Assembly (NCBI GenBank): GCA_963662905.2
Contig: CAXXFD010000004.1
Location: 248,001 to 312,000 of the forward strand
Source of the DNA: G963662905 sp963662905
Lineage (GTDB): Bacteria; Bacteroidota; Bacteroidia; Bacteroidales; WRLA01
Direction of reading: 5' to 3'
DNA length: 64,000 bases
The notes below the pieces were generated by a model. That model was not told the DNA's origin. It did no database searches and worked only from the letters and a program-made list of their open reading frames with translations. Each line of letters begins with the position of its first letter. The stretch's first letter is position 1. The translations under genes were made by a program, and so were the position numbers. Of the stretch, positions 27,995 to 35,780 are shown in pieces.

Positions 27995-28034
27995 AAAAAA
28001 AGCCCTTATCCGCTATTGGAATAAGGGCTTTTTT
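27995..28034. terminator. Bidirectional rho-independent terminator
   Basis: The stem AGCCCTTAT/ATAAGGGCT with an 11-base loop is flanked by an A run on the left and a T run on the right, so it works in both directions. It ends the polysaccharide operon (stop 27987) and the convergent REC-kinase gene (stop 28079). Confidence 0.9.
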
Positions 28035-28078
28035 AGTATCCACCGGGCTGGGCAGAATTTACACCATGCTTGGCAGAA

Positions 28079-29182
28079 TCAATGGCTAAGTGGCAGGAAT
28101 ATTTTGAGGATAGTGCCTGAACCCGGATTGGAATTAATGGTAATTGAGCCCTGGAATAGCTTGGCAATACGATGGGCAATAGTTAAGCCCAAACCCAAGC
28201 CATCCTGATTATTAAACTCTTTATTAAACTGCCTGAAGGCTCCAATAGCTCCCAATTGTTCCGATGTCATGCCAATTCCTTCATCTATTACAGTTATTAC
28301 AGCCTTATCGGCATCCATACCGGCAATAACTTTCACTTTTGTGCGCTTTGGCGAATACAGCAAAGCGTTTTCTGCAATTTCTTTGATAAGGTCAATAAAA
28401 TACTCAGACGGGAGCTGAATAGCTGGGTTTTCCAAAAGGAATACAACATCATCAATGCGCCCCTGATCATTGGCCAATTCGCGGCAAATATCCTCAATCA
28501 AAGCCTTTGTATTTACCGTAGATTCATTTCTAAGGTTTTCCAGTTCTTCATTATTAAGCGCCAATGCTTCCATTTTGTAATAGAGCATTGTTTTGCGCAC
28601 GACTTTGCTGAGCTTCATTCCGGCTGTATAAACCAGCGACATGAACTCCGCAATTTCCGATTTCTCCATATTATTATGTTCCATCATAATCATTTTAGAA
28701 AAACCAATAATTGCTTTCATGGGTTCATTAATCACATTGGTAATCGGCACCCCCATATTTTGAGTAAGTTCATTGAGCTTTTGCTCGCTTTTTTGCTTGA
28801 ATTCCTCATGCTTCTTAAGCCGTGTTTCAACGGAATCAAGCAATTCATCAATAGTAAAAGGCTTACTGATATAATCATCGGCGCCCAGTTGCATCCCTTT
28901 CCTCAGGTCTTCCCGGGTATTTTTTGCTGTTAGGAAAATAAAAGGTGTGGTAGATGTGGCCACGCGTTCACGGATATTCTTAAGCACTTCATAACCATCC
29001 ATTTCGGGCATCATCACATCGCAAAGGATAAGGTCAGGCTGTGTTTTTCCTGCTTCATCCAGCCCTAATTTACCGTTCTCGGCAACGAAAACTTCATAAT
29101 CTTCCGACTCTAATATCTCAGCGATATTCTCCCGTACATCGTTATTATCTTCAATTATCAGGATTTTATAACCTTTGCTCAT
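28079..29182 (-). CDS. Receiver-HATPase protein lacking the phosphoacceptor histidine
   Basis: A 367-residue cytosolic protein. The receiver (about 1-125) is intact: 'ILIIEDNNDVREN', Asp in 'LILCDVMMPEMDGYE', Thr in 'IFLTAKN', Lys in 'YISKPFT'. The dimerisation helices (about 135-215) align with HisKA, but the usual SHELRTPL box reads 'NVINEPMKAIIGFSKMI', with Asn where the phosphorylated His should be. The HATPase domain (about 250-367) keeps the N box 'EIAENALLYS', 'DEGIGMTSEQ' and 'GLGLGLTIAH'. It may therefore act as an ATP-binding switch or phosphatase instead of an autokinase. It lies just downstream of the hybrid kinase gene (43-base gap), so the two may act together, and convergent to the polysaccharide operon. 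Confidence 0.83.
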   Translation of the reverse strand: MSKGYKILIIEDNNDVRENIAEILESEDYEVFVAENGKLGLDEAGKTQPDLILCDVMMPEMDGYEVLKNIRERVATSTTPFIFLTAKNTREDLRKGMQLGADDYISKPFTIDELLDSVETRLKKHEEFKQKSEQKLNELTQNMGVPITNVINEPMKAIIGFSKMIMMEHNNMEKSEIAEFMSLVYTAGMKLSKVVRKTMLYYKMEALALNNEELENLRNESTVNTKALIEDICRELANDQGRIDDVVFLLENPAIQLPSEYFIDLIKEIAENALLYSPKRTKVKVIAGMDADKAVITVIDEGIGMTSEQLGAIGAFRQFNKEFNNQDGLGLGLTIAHRIAKLFQGSITINSNPGSGTILKIFLPLSH

Positions 29183-29206
29183 AAGTTTGATTTTAAATTA
29201 CCCATT

Positions 29207-29214
29207 CAAAAATA
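29207..29214 (-). promoter_or_regulatory. Candidate -7 box for the REC-HATPase gene
   Basis: Minus-strand TATTTTTG, 25 bases upstream of the start at 29182, matches the TAnnTTTG consensus. No -33 TTTG is visible at the expected distance. It would allow this gene to be transcribed separately from the hybrid kinase. Confidence 0.3.
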
Positions 29215-29225
29215 CAAAAAAAAGA

Positions 29226-31241
29226 CTATGATTCGAGAACACGCAATAATTCAGCGTGATTAAATGGTTTGGCAATATAATCATCCATACCGGCATCAAA
29301 ACACCGTTTGCGGTCTGCTTCGGTGGTGTTCGCTGTTAGCGCAACTATTTTTATACGTTCATTAGAAGGAACACCTTTTTGCTTTTCTAATTCCCGAATT
29401 TCTTTTGTAGCTGCAAAGCCATCCATAACAGGCATTTGCAAATCCATAAGGATTAAATTATACTGATTATTCCGGAACATCTCAATAGCTATCAGCCCAT
29501 TTTCAGCAGAATCAACACTATGCCCAATCCGTTCAAGGCTTACACGTGCTACTTTTTCATTGATGATATTATCTTCCACAAGCAGTACCTTCTTTTTGGA
29601 TGATAAATCCACAGGCGCAAGACTATCTTTTTCCTCTTCGCTCAGGCAATCAGGGCAAATCTTCACCAGGATATCGAACATCTCAAACATCTTTACCGGC
29701 ATACTCAAAACGCCTTCAAACCCGGCCGACCTTAACTCCTTGGAAGTATAAAGGCTTCCCAAGGACGAGATTAAGACCATTTTGGTGTCTTTTGCTTTGG
29801 GAGAGCTCTTAAGCTGACGAACCATTGCAGCCATATTGCCACCAGCATCATGGCTAAGGAAAATAAGTTTAAAGGGCTCTTCCTGTTGTATTTTCTCAAC
29901 TGCCTGCTCAATATTTTGGCATAAGCTATATTGGCTCCCAAGATGTTCCAGATAACGGGCCAAAATATTAAGACTCGTTTGATTGGGGTCAATAACAAGC
30001 ACATTAAGTTTTTGGAGGAGTTTTTCACGGGCAATTCTTGCTTTGGGCAATATATTGTCAGCCTTTCCGAATACGGCTGTAAAATAAAAGTCTGAGCCAA
30101 CTCCTGCGGTACTTTCAGCTCCAATTTCACCCGACATTTTCTCAACAATTCCCCGCGAAATAAACAAGCCCAGGTTCACCTCAAACATTGGACTGTCCAT
30201 TTCCGGTCCTGTTTTATCACGCAACATAAATGCCTGATCTAGCTCAGCTTTTGAAAAACCACGTCCGGTATCGCGCACACTGAAATTCAACTCAAAAGCA
30301 TTATCATATTTCTCTTTTAGTTCAACCGAAACGAATATTTCTCCGGCTTCGGTATGGATGAGTGCATTTTTTAATAAATGAATCAAAACCTGCTTTAGCC
30401 GCATTGGATCTCCATTCAGGTAATCCGGGATGCGCGGATCAACAAATGTTGTAAGCTTTAGCCGTTTCTCATTGGTTTTTTCAACCATTAAATCCGAAAC
30501 ATCACCGACCACCTGATGCACGTTAAAAGGGATATCCTCAAGACTAATACGCTCAGGGTCAATATTTGTATAATCAAGGATATTGTTCAGGATAGCCAGC
30601 AGGTTACTTGATGCCGCAGCAATCAGGTTCATATACTCTTCCTGTTTCTCCGAAAGACTCGTTTGCCTGAGCACTTCAACCATTCCAACGATTCCATTGA
30701 GCGGTGTACGTATATCGTGGCTAAGCCTTGAAAGAAGTTCACTCTTAGGATTTAAACCTTTGGCAACATGCTCTCTTTTTTTCCTGATTACATTTCTGTC
30801 CCTGCGATATCCTCGAATCAGGTCAATAATAAGTAATAGCAGCAAAAGTACAATGGCACCCGTTAAAATGAGCTGTATGTTTTTTCGCTTAATTTGCTCA
30901 CTATACAAATCAGACTGAAGTTCCCACACACGTTTTTCATTAGCATTTTTTATTGCATCCAGCTTATTTTTATAGTAAGAAACATTAAGGGAATCGCGAT
31001 AATGGATATACTTTTTATAATACTCGAATTCCAATGCTGTGTTTCCCAATTTACCATGCATACTGGAGATATCATAATAAATAGACGGATAATTTTCAAC
31101 AGGGGATTTTTTCAATTCCCGGTTCAGCTCATCAATCCTTTGCAGGTATGTATTGCGCGTTGTGGAATTTTGTCCTGTAGCACCGGCCAAAACCAAAAGG
31201 CAAAAGAGCACCGTAAAGAGCAGGATACGTTTCATGTACAC
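29226..31241 (-). CDS. Hybrid histidine kinase with degenerate and intact receivers
   Basis: A 671-residue membrane kinase. Signal/anchor at residues 1-24, a short periplasmic helical region reminiscent of a TPR remnant (about 30-120; 'LEFEYYKKYIHYRDSLN'), one transmembrane helix ('LILTGAIVLLLLLLIIDLI'), HisKA with His in 'RLSHDIRTPLNG', HATPase_c ('HLLKNALIHTE', 'DTGRGFSKAE', 'NLGLFISRGIVE'). Two C-terminal receivers follow. The first (about 415-535) is degenerate: 'VLVIDPNQTS' and 'IFLSHDAGG' lack the phosphoacceptor Asp. The second (about 550-671) is complete, with 'LLVEDNIINEKVA', 'LILMDLQMPVMDG' and 'YIAKPFN'. The next gene downstream is the His-less REC-HATPase protein. Confidence 0.87.
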   Translation of the reverse strand: MYMKRILLFTVLFCLLVLAGATGQNSTTRNTYLQRIDELNRELKKSPVENYPSIYYDISSMHGKLGNTALEFEYYKKYIHYRDSLNVSYYKNKLDAIKNANEKRVWELQSDLYSEQIKRKNIQLILTGAIVLLLLLLIIDLIRGYRRDRNVIRKKREHVAKGLNPKSELLSRLSHDIRTPLNGIVGMVEVLRQTSLSEKQEEYMNLIAAASSNLLAILNNILDYTNIDPERISLEDIPFNVHQVVGDVSDLMVEKTNEKRLKLTTFVDPRIPDYLNGDPMRLKQVLIHLLKNALIHTEAGEIFVSVELKEKYDNAFELNFSVRDTGRGFSKAELDQAFMLRDKTGPEMDSPMFEVNLGLFISRGIVEKMSGEIGAESTAGVGSDFYFTAVFGKADNILPKARIAREKLLQKLNVLVIDPNQTSLNILARYLEHLGSQYSLCQNIEQAVEKIQQEEPFKLIFLSHDAGGNMAAMVRQLKSSPKAKDTKMVLISSLGSLYTSKELRSAGFEGVLSMPVKMFEMFDILVKICPDCLSEEEKDSLAPVDLSSKKKVLLVEDNIINEKVARVSLERIGHSVDSAENGLIAIEMFRNNQYNLILMDLQMPVMDGFAATKEIRELEKQKGVPSNERIKIVALTANTTEADRKRCFDAGMDDYIAKPFNHAELLRVLES

Positions 31242-31263
31242 CTTATAATTTGTTCAGTCCGTA

Positions 31264-31271
31264 CAAATATA
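31264..31271 (-). promoter_or_regulatory. Candidate -7 box for the hybrid kinase gene
   Basis: Minus-strand TATATTTG lies 22 bases before the kinase start at 31241 and fits TAnnTTTG. A TTTG is found further upstream, but at 14 bases' spacing, not 19-21. Confidence 0.4.
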
Positions 31272-31342
31272 AGTATTATAAAAACCAAATTCCAGAAGTA
31301 TATTGTTAGTTATGAAATCTTTATCAACAAAAATCAATAAAT

Positions 31343-31373
31343 AAAAAGCGCGATGAGATTCATCGCGCTTTTT
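31343..31373 (-). terminator. Rho-independent terminator
   Basis: A hairpin of GCGCGATGA and TCATCGCGC with a 3-base loop, flanked by five A and five T residues, lies 38 bases beyond the stop of the head-GIN lipoprotein gene (31411). It should end the sigma factor operon and insulate the kinase gene downstream. Confidence 0.9.
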
Positions 31374-31410
31374 ATCGTTAACAGAAATTCCGGGCAGGAG
31401 TAAGTTCGCT

Positions 31411-32133
31411 TTAGAACTTTTTAATTGAACCTGCTCCGGATGTGCTGATATCTGTTTCCGGGTTGCCCTTATAACGGATGCTCCCTGCACCTGAGACATC
31501 GGCTCTAAGTGTCTTATTTGCAAAAACTTTAACATTTGCAGCGCCTGAGGCATCGACAGTAACAACATCGGCTTCAAGTTGACTGGCGTCAATTTCGGAA
31601 GCACCTGAAAGATCCATGTTGAGTTCATTGCAGTAGCCATCGATATCGGCATCACTTGCTCCGGAGAAATCCATTGTTATTTTGGTATATTTCAAGCTGA
31701 TTTCAAGGTCTGAGGCTCCGGAGCATTCAAAACTCAGCTGATCACCTTCAAATCGGCCTTCTGTTTTTAGCTCAACGGCTCCGCTCAGTTCAACCGATTT
31801 TAAAACAGGCATATGGATAAAAACATGCAGTTTTTGAGCTTTACGGATATTCTTTTTATTGTAGATATGCAAGGTATTGCCCCTAACTTCACTGATAATT
31901 ATCGGTAAAAGGTTTTCATCTGCCTCAATCACAACTTTAAACTCATCGGACTGAGTCAGAAAAACTTCAGCAGCTCCGCCAATATCAATTTTATCAAAAC
32001 CGCTATGCTGGCGATCTTCTGTTTTAACATTACCGTTTCCTTTTACGCCATCAAGCATATTGCAGGCCACAAGCATATTGCCCATCAAAAGCAACAAGCT
32101 CAGAAATACAATTCGATTTACTTTGGTTTTCAT
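31411..32133 (-). CDS. Head-GIN (DUF2807) lipoprotein
   Basis: A 240-residue predicted lipoprotein: signal peptide with lipobox 'MLVAC' near residue 24, then a beta-solenoid-like domain of the putative auto-transporter adhesin 'head GIN' family (DUF2807). Short repeats dominate: 'SGASDLEI', 'SGASDADI', 'SGASEIDA', 'SGAANVKV', 'SGAGSIRY', each about 16-20 residues apart. Function unknown; the family is secreted and common in Bacteroidota. Last gene of the ECF sigma/anti-sigma operon and paralogous to the gene at 32333. Confidence 0.85.
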   Translation of the reverse strand: MKTKVNRIVFLSLLLLMGNMLVACNMLDGVKGNGNVKTEDRQHSGFDKIDIGGAAEVFLTQSDEFKVVIEADENLLPIIISEVRGNTLHIYNKKNIRKAQKLHVFIHMPVLKSVELSGAVELKTEGRFEGDQLSFECSGASDLEISLKYTKITMDFSGASDADIDGYCNELNMDLSGASEIDASQLEADVVTVDASGAANVKVFANKTLRADVSGAGSIRYKGNPETDISTSGAGSIKKF

Positions 32134-32332
32134 GTTTCTTCTTTTTTTATTTGGTAATTAGTGTTTGCCATAGAGTCGAGAGTTTGCTCTATAAAGTCCA
32201 AATTCAAGGTGCTATGCTGAGTGTCGTCGAAGTACGTGTGAAAAATCCAAACCGGATTCCCGTTGGTACGGGATGAGGATTTGGATTTTGAGCAATCCCG
32301 AAGCTTCGGGAGACTTTATAGACGAACTCCAA
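32134..32332. repeat. Palindrome-rich intergenic repeat (REP/MITE-like)
   Basis: About 200 non-coding bases separate the two head-GIN genes and hold nested inverted repeats. CTATAAAGTC (32189-32198) pairs with GACTTTATAG (32312-32321); inside lie an AATCCAAA...TCCCGT / ACGGGA...TTTGGATT hairpin (about 32243-32288) and a perfect 16-base palindrome TCCCGAAGCTTCGGGA (32296-32311). The segment GCTGAGTGTCGTCGAAGT (about 32215-32232) resembles REP-type elements that I recall being widespread in Bacteroidota. The element may be an inserted miniature repeat between tandem paralogues. Confidence 0.6.
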
Positions 32333-33145
32333 TTAGAGTTTCCTGCATTCACCCGAACCCTGCACATCAATATCTGTTGATTTTGGACTGCCTTTGTAGG
32401 CAAGGTCTCCGCTCCCACGAAGGCGCACGGTAAGTTTATCCGTAGCATAAACTTTGCTGTCGCCCGAGCCGTTTAACTGAATATCGGCCGTAAGGGCTTT
32501 CAATCCAAAAGCATCAACATCGCCTGAGGAATTGCCCTGAATTTGCAGATAGGCTGTTGTTCCTTGCAACTCAACATCGCCTGAGCCATGCATGTTCACG
32601 ATACATTCCGATAAATTGAGGTCTTCCGCTTCTACATCGCCCGAGCCCATAATCCCAATATTAAGGATTTTGCTCACGCCTTTCAAATCCACATCGCCAC
32701 TACCTCTGATTTCACAGGCAACTGCCTCCATTTTAAGATCCAGTGCCACATCTCCGCTTCCTGTAATGTTCACATCCAGCTCGTCGCCCGAAATACTTGT
32801 TTTGCAATAAACATCGCCCGATCCGCTCACTTTCAGCTGATCCAATTGCTTTAATGTAACATAAGCATTGAGCACTTTAATATTGCGGTAGCTGCCACTC
32901 TTCAGATCAATACGGAGCACGCCGTTTTCTACCTCAACAATTATTTTATCAATGATATCCTCATCAGCTTCGAGTTTTACTTTCTCCTCATTTCCCTGAA
33001 AAAGGTAAATATCAATGGAGGAGCCCGATTTTATTGCATGGAATGAGGAAACTTCAACAGTTTTGGTAACCGCAGCCTGCACTTGCGCTGCCATAAAAAA
33101 GATCACCAAAAGGCCGGTAAACGAATAAATTGTGTGTTTTTTCAT
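32333..33145 (-). CDS. Head-GIN (DUF2807) secreted protein
   Basis: A 270-residue exported protein with a signal peptide ('YSFTGLLVIFFMAAQVQA') and a DUF2807 beta-solenoid. The glycine-rich repeat 'GSGDV' recurs about every 18 residues ('VSGSGDVYC', 'ITGSGDVAL', 'IRGSGDVDL', 'IMGSGDVEA', 'MHGSGDVEL', 'LNGSGDSKV'), more regular than in the paralogue at 31411. The start at 33145 is preferred over 33166 because it begins directly with the signal peptide. No lipobox. Probably co-expressed with the sigma factor; may act in envelope stress or surface structure, but this is not established. Confidence 0.85.
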   Translation of the reverse strand: MKKHTIYSFTGLLVIFFMAAQVQAAVTKTVEVSSFHAIKSGSSIDIYLFQGNEEKVKLEADEDIIDKIIVEVENGVLRIDLKSGSYRNIKVLNAYVTLKQLDQLKVSGSGDVYCKTSISGDELDVNITGSGDVALDLKMEAVACEIRGSGDVDLKGVSKILNIGIMGSGDVEAEDLNLSECIVNMHGSGDVELQGTTAYLQIQGNSSGDVDAFGLKALTADIQLNGSGDSKVYATDKLTVRLRGSGDLAYKGSPKSTDIDVQGSGECRKL

Positions 33146-33203
33146 GTTCAATTTTATTTTGTTCAATTACGATATTTAATATGACGTTGCCGGGTATCAA
33201 AAG

Positions 33204-34268
33204 TTACATACGGATCGCAACTTCTCCAAATTGGGATTCAATCTTAAGCTGTGATTTTGAATCCTTATCAGCTCCAGCCCTTCCTTTCATGCTTTCTGAA
33301 AAACGCTCTTTTACAAGCTCATCAATTTGAAAGAACCCGCTGGGGTAATTAAATGAGCAATGCGTACCTTCATAATTGAAACCAAACGAAACTTTATTAT
33401 TAAAATTCAGCTCTATGCTTCCGTATTGGTTTTCGATTTCAATGCGCTCAAATTCAGCAGCTATATTATTGATTTCGAATTCGCCATAGGTGTGGTCAAC
33501 GATTGCTTTCTTTCCTAATGAATTTACTTGGATTTCGCTCATACTTGCTTCGAGGAACAATTCATCAACCGTTCCGATAACCATTTCTCCTCCTTTTACT
33601 TCTGCATTGATCAGTGGGCAATTTTCCACTTTGCATTCGGAATATTTCGTCTCAATATCCAATACTTTTGCTTTACTGATATTAAGCGATGAATAGTCTA
33701 TTTCAATGCCCGGCTTATTCATCTCGCGGATACTGGCTGCATCAACATAAGCCAATTCAAGGCTGACAGATTCTCCGGTGAGCTTATTGGCCCGGAAGTC
33801 CCCATATTTAATTTCGGCACTGAAATTCCCGGTAATTTCATCAACCTGAAGGCTTCCATATTTGTGGTCGGCAACAACCGATACTGTTTTCGGAACAACA
33901 ATGCGCACATCGATATTAATCTTATAGCGGCCATTGGTATTTTCAAACAGATCTTTAAAATCCATTCCCAGCGAAACATAATCTTGACGAGCGTCTATAT
34001 CCACATAAATTTGCTCCAGCATGCGTTCCGCCTTTTTTTCATTAGGCGCTTCTACGGATGATGTCACTTCAATAAACACTTCATTTTTTTCCCAGTTGCT
34101 GATATTAACATCACCGAAACGGCTGTCGATTTCAATGGTAGCATCGGGATTTATCGCGTGACTTTTAGTAAATTTTTTGCTTTTTTCAATGCCGTCTCCA
34201 TAGGTGCTCAAAGCAAGCAGGCAGAGAATTGAAAGCATTAGGCTTTGTGTTAAACTTTTAGTATTCAT
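33204..34268 (-). CDS. DUF4097-like secreted beta-repeat protein
   Basis: A 354-residue exported protein with a signal peptide (about residues 1-25) and a DUF4097/adhesin-like beta repeat body: 'IEIDSRFGDVNISNWEKNE', 'HKYGSLQVDEITGNF', 'IKYGDFRANKLTG', 'HTYGEFEINNIAAEF', 'NQYGSIELNF', 'SQFGEVAIRM'. The aromatic-Gly motif recurs through the protein in a solenoid-like pattern. Function unknown; located between the anti-sigma factor and head-GIN genes, as commonly seen for proteins controlled by such a pair. Start ATG at 34268. Confidence 0.78.
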   Translation of the reverse strand: MNTKSLTQSLMLSILCLLALSTYGDGIEKSKKFTKSHAINPDATIEIDSRFGDVNISNWEKNEVFIEVTSSVEAPNEKKAERMLEQIYVDIDARQDYVSLGMDFKDLFENTNGRYKINIDVRIVVPKTVSVVADHKYGSLQVDEITGNFSAEIKYGDFRANKLTGESVSLELAYVDAASIREMNKPGIEIDYSSLNISKAKVLDIETKYSECKVENCPLINAEVKGGEMVIGTVDELFLEASMSEIQVNSLGKKAIVDHTYGEFEINNIAAEFERIEIENQYGSIELNFNNKVSFGFNYEGTHCSFNYPSGFFQIDELVKERFSESMKGRAGADKDSKSQLKIESQFGEVAIRM

Positions 34269-34291
34269 GGTATTCTAATTAAGTGTTTCCG

Positions 34292-34813
34292 TTAATTTTT
34301 ACTTTTTCGCATATGACCGTTAACCTGATCGATCATATCGGTCATCAGATTATAATTTTTCATCAGTGCATTAAAGAGCCTTTGATCCATTGAAGAGTTT
34401 TTATAGTCCTCTTCCAAAAGGCTGATTTGCTTTTTCATGGCGGCAATTTCAGCGATAGCTTCATTTTTCATTTTTGCGCTGAGGGTGTCGTTTGCCTGGA
34501 AATCCTGGATTGCCTGTTCTTTAGCCCTGATAATACCTTCATAATAATTTTTTGCCTGGAGGTATTCGGCAGGATATTCAGCGGCTCCGTTGACCTGATG
34601 GTTTTCAAAGAAAACAACAGAAGGAACCAGCAAAATAAAAACAACTGCGGCCACTTTCCACAGCCTGTCCCAGGTAAACAACCTGCGCCTTTTCTTTTCT
34701 TCGGCCTGGTATTTTTGCAAACGTTTTTTAAAACGCTGCTCATGTCCTTCATCGGGTTCGTAATCATCGAAGCAGGCACGGTTTTCTTTGATCTTAGTTT
34801 CAATATTGTACAT
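34292..34813 (-). CDS. Putative anti-sigma factor
   Basis: A 173-residue single-pass membrane protein: an acidic-then-basic cytosolic N-terminus (about 1-50) including 'HEQRFKKRLQKY', one membrane helix ('VAAVVFILLVPSVVFF', about 53-70), and a periplasmic helical part (about 80-173) likely to be a coiled coil. No zinc-binding HxxxCxxC motif, so it is not a ZAS-type anti-sigma; assignment rests on topology and position 16 bases downstream of an ECF sigma gene. I infer that it sequesters that sigma factor and senses an envelope signal. Confidence 0.7.
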   Translation of the reverse strand: MYNIETKIKENRACFDDYEPDEGHEQRFKKRLQKYQAEEKKRRRLFTWDRLWKVAAVVFILLVPSVVFFENHQVNGAAEYPAEYLQAKNYYEGIIRAKEQAIQDFQANDTLSAKMKNEAIAEIAAMKKQISLLEEDYKNSSMDQRLFNALMKNYNLMTDMIDQVNGHMRKSKN

Positions 34814-34829
34814 ATCCTACTCCTTTTCT

Positions 34830-35405
34830 TTAATTTGGTACAAACATTTTCATTACCGATTGCTCCGATAAAATGCGCAGCAAACGTGCTTTTGCCCTAC
34901 TATAACGGGTTCGTGCTGCGTTGTGATTAATATCGAGAATTTGTGCAATTTCTTCATGGTCATATCCTTCAAATAAATAAAGGCATAGAACCGTTCGATA
35001 ACGAAGCGGCAGCTTTGGTACAGCAGTTTTTATTTCATTTAACTGGTAATTCACATATTCGGAATAAGATGCATCAGCACTTGCCTCCTGTTCTTCCGGC
35101 AATTCAGTCTCAAAATCGATAAAGGAGGGTTTCTGGCGCAATAAATCAAGGCTTTTATTCACTGCAATCCGCTTAAGCCATGCGCCAAAACTTTGCCCGC
35201 CCCTGAATTGCCCCAGCTTGTCAAATGCAGTAATAAAAGTTTCCTGCATAATGTCTTCGGCTTCTTCTTTATTGGATAAAATCCTGTATGAAGTACTGAA
35301 AACCGCCTTGTAAAAAAGACGGTACAATTCCATTGGTGCTTTGGGGTCACCCTTCAGGCAGTCATCTACCAATTTTTGCTGTATGTCAATTTGCTTCTTG
35401 CCCAA
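34830..35405 (-). CDS. ECF-family RNA polymerase sigma factor
   Basis: A 191-residue sigma-70 family member with region 2 ('LYRLFYKAVFSTSYRIL', 'AEDIMQETFITAFDKLGQF', 'SFGAWLKRIAVNKSLDLLR') and region 4 ('LPLRYRTVLCLYLFEGYDHEEIA' region followed by 'NHNAARTRYSRAKARLL', the recognition helix). Typical ECF length, no region 1 or 3. First gene of a five-gene operon with an anti-sigma factor and three secreted beta-repeat proteins, which it probably controls along with itself. Confidence 0.93.
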   Translation of the reverse strand: MGKKQIDIQQKLVDDCLKGDPKAPMELYRLFYKAVFSTSYRILSNKEEAEDIMQETFITAFDKLGQFRGGQSFGAWLKRIAVNKSLDLLRQKPSFIDFETELPEEQEASADASYSEYVNYQLNEIKTAVPKLPLRYRTVLCLYLFEGYDHEEIAQILDINHNAARTRYSRAKARLLRILSEQSVMKMFVPN

Positions 35406-35780
35406 GGTTTTTTTCTTTGTTTTAAAGACAGAAAAAAAAACCGGATGTTACACTTCTTGCCGTTTTTCTTTTTCTTTTTTTGGCCAGTATGATTTCGTGG
35501 CTTCGTAATCCTTTGGAAAATACTTGATTAGAACAGGACACATCCCATCTCTTTTAAAAACACCAAAATAACACCTTTGCCCGTTTTAACCGGAACGTCC
35601 GCAGGCTTTTTGTATATCACTGGGATTGGAAGGAACAAAGAATTTTATCTCAACGTATCAAAACACCCGTTTTTTCGATAAAATTACGTGATTAACAATT
35701 GAAATAAGGATATTATTATAATTTTGAAGTGCATTAGCCTTAGGCTAAAATTCATCATCTGCAATTTAACAAACGACTAA
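35406..35780. other. Intergenic region between divergent sigma and kinase genes
   Basis: 375 bases without a gene. The half near the sigma factor is rich in T and A homopolymer runs and shows no clear autoregulatory ECF promoter. Near the kinase gene a TAATTTTG box is present (listed separately). No repeat or RNA structure was recognised. Confidence 0.5.
35699..35726 (+). promoter_or_regulatory. Candidate promoter of the NTF2-kinase gene
   Basis: TAATTTTG (35719-35726) matches TAnnTTTG and lies 54 bases before the ATG at 35781. A TTG begins at 35699, 17 bases upstream of the box, slightly shorter than the usual 19-21 spacing. Confidence 0.4.

Noticed and set aside
34292..34813. Zinc-type (ZAS) anti-sigma assignment
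   Set aside because: The HxxxCxxC motif is absent; the call rests on topology and position only.
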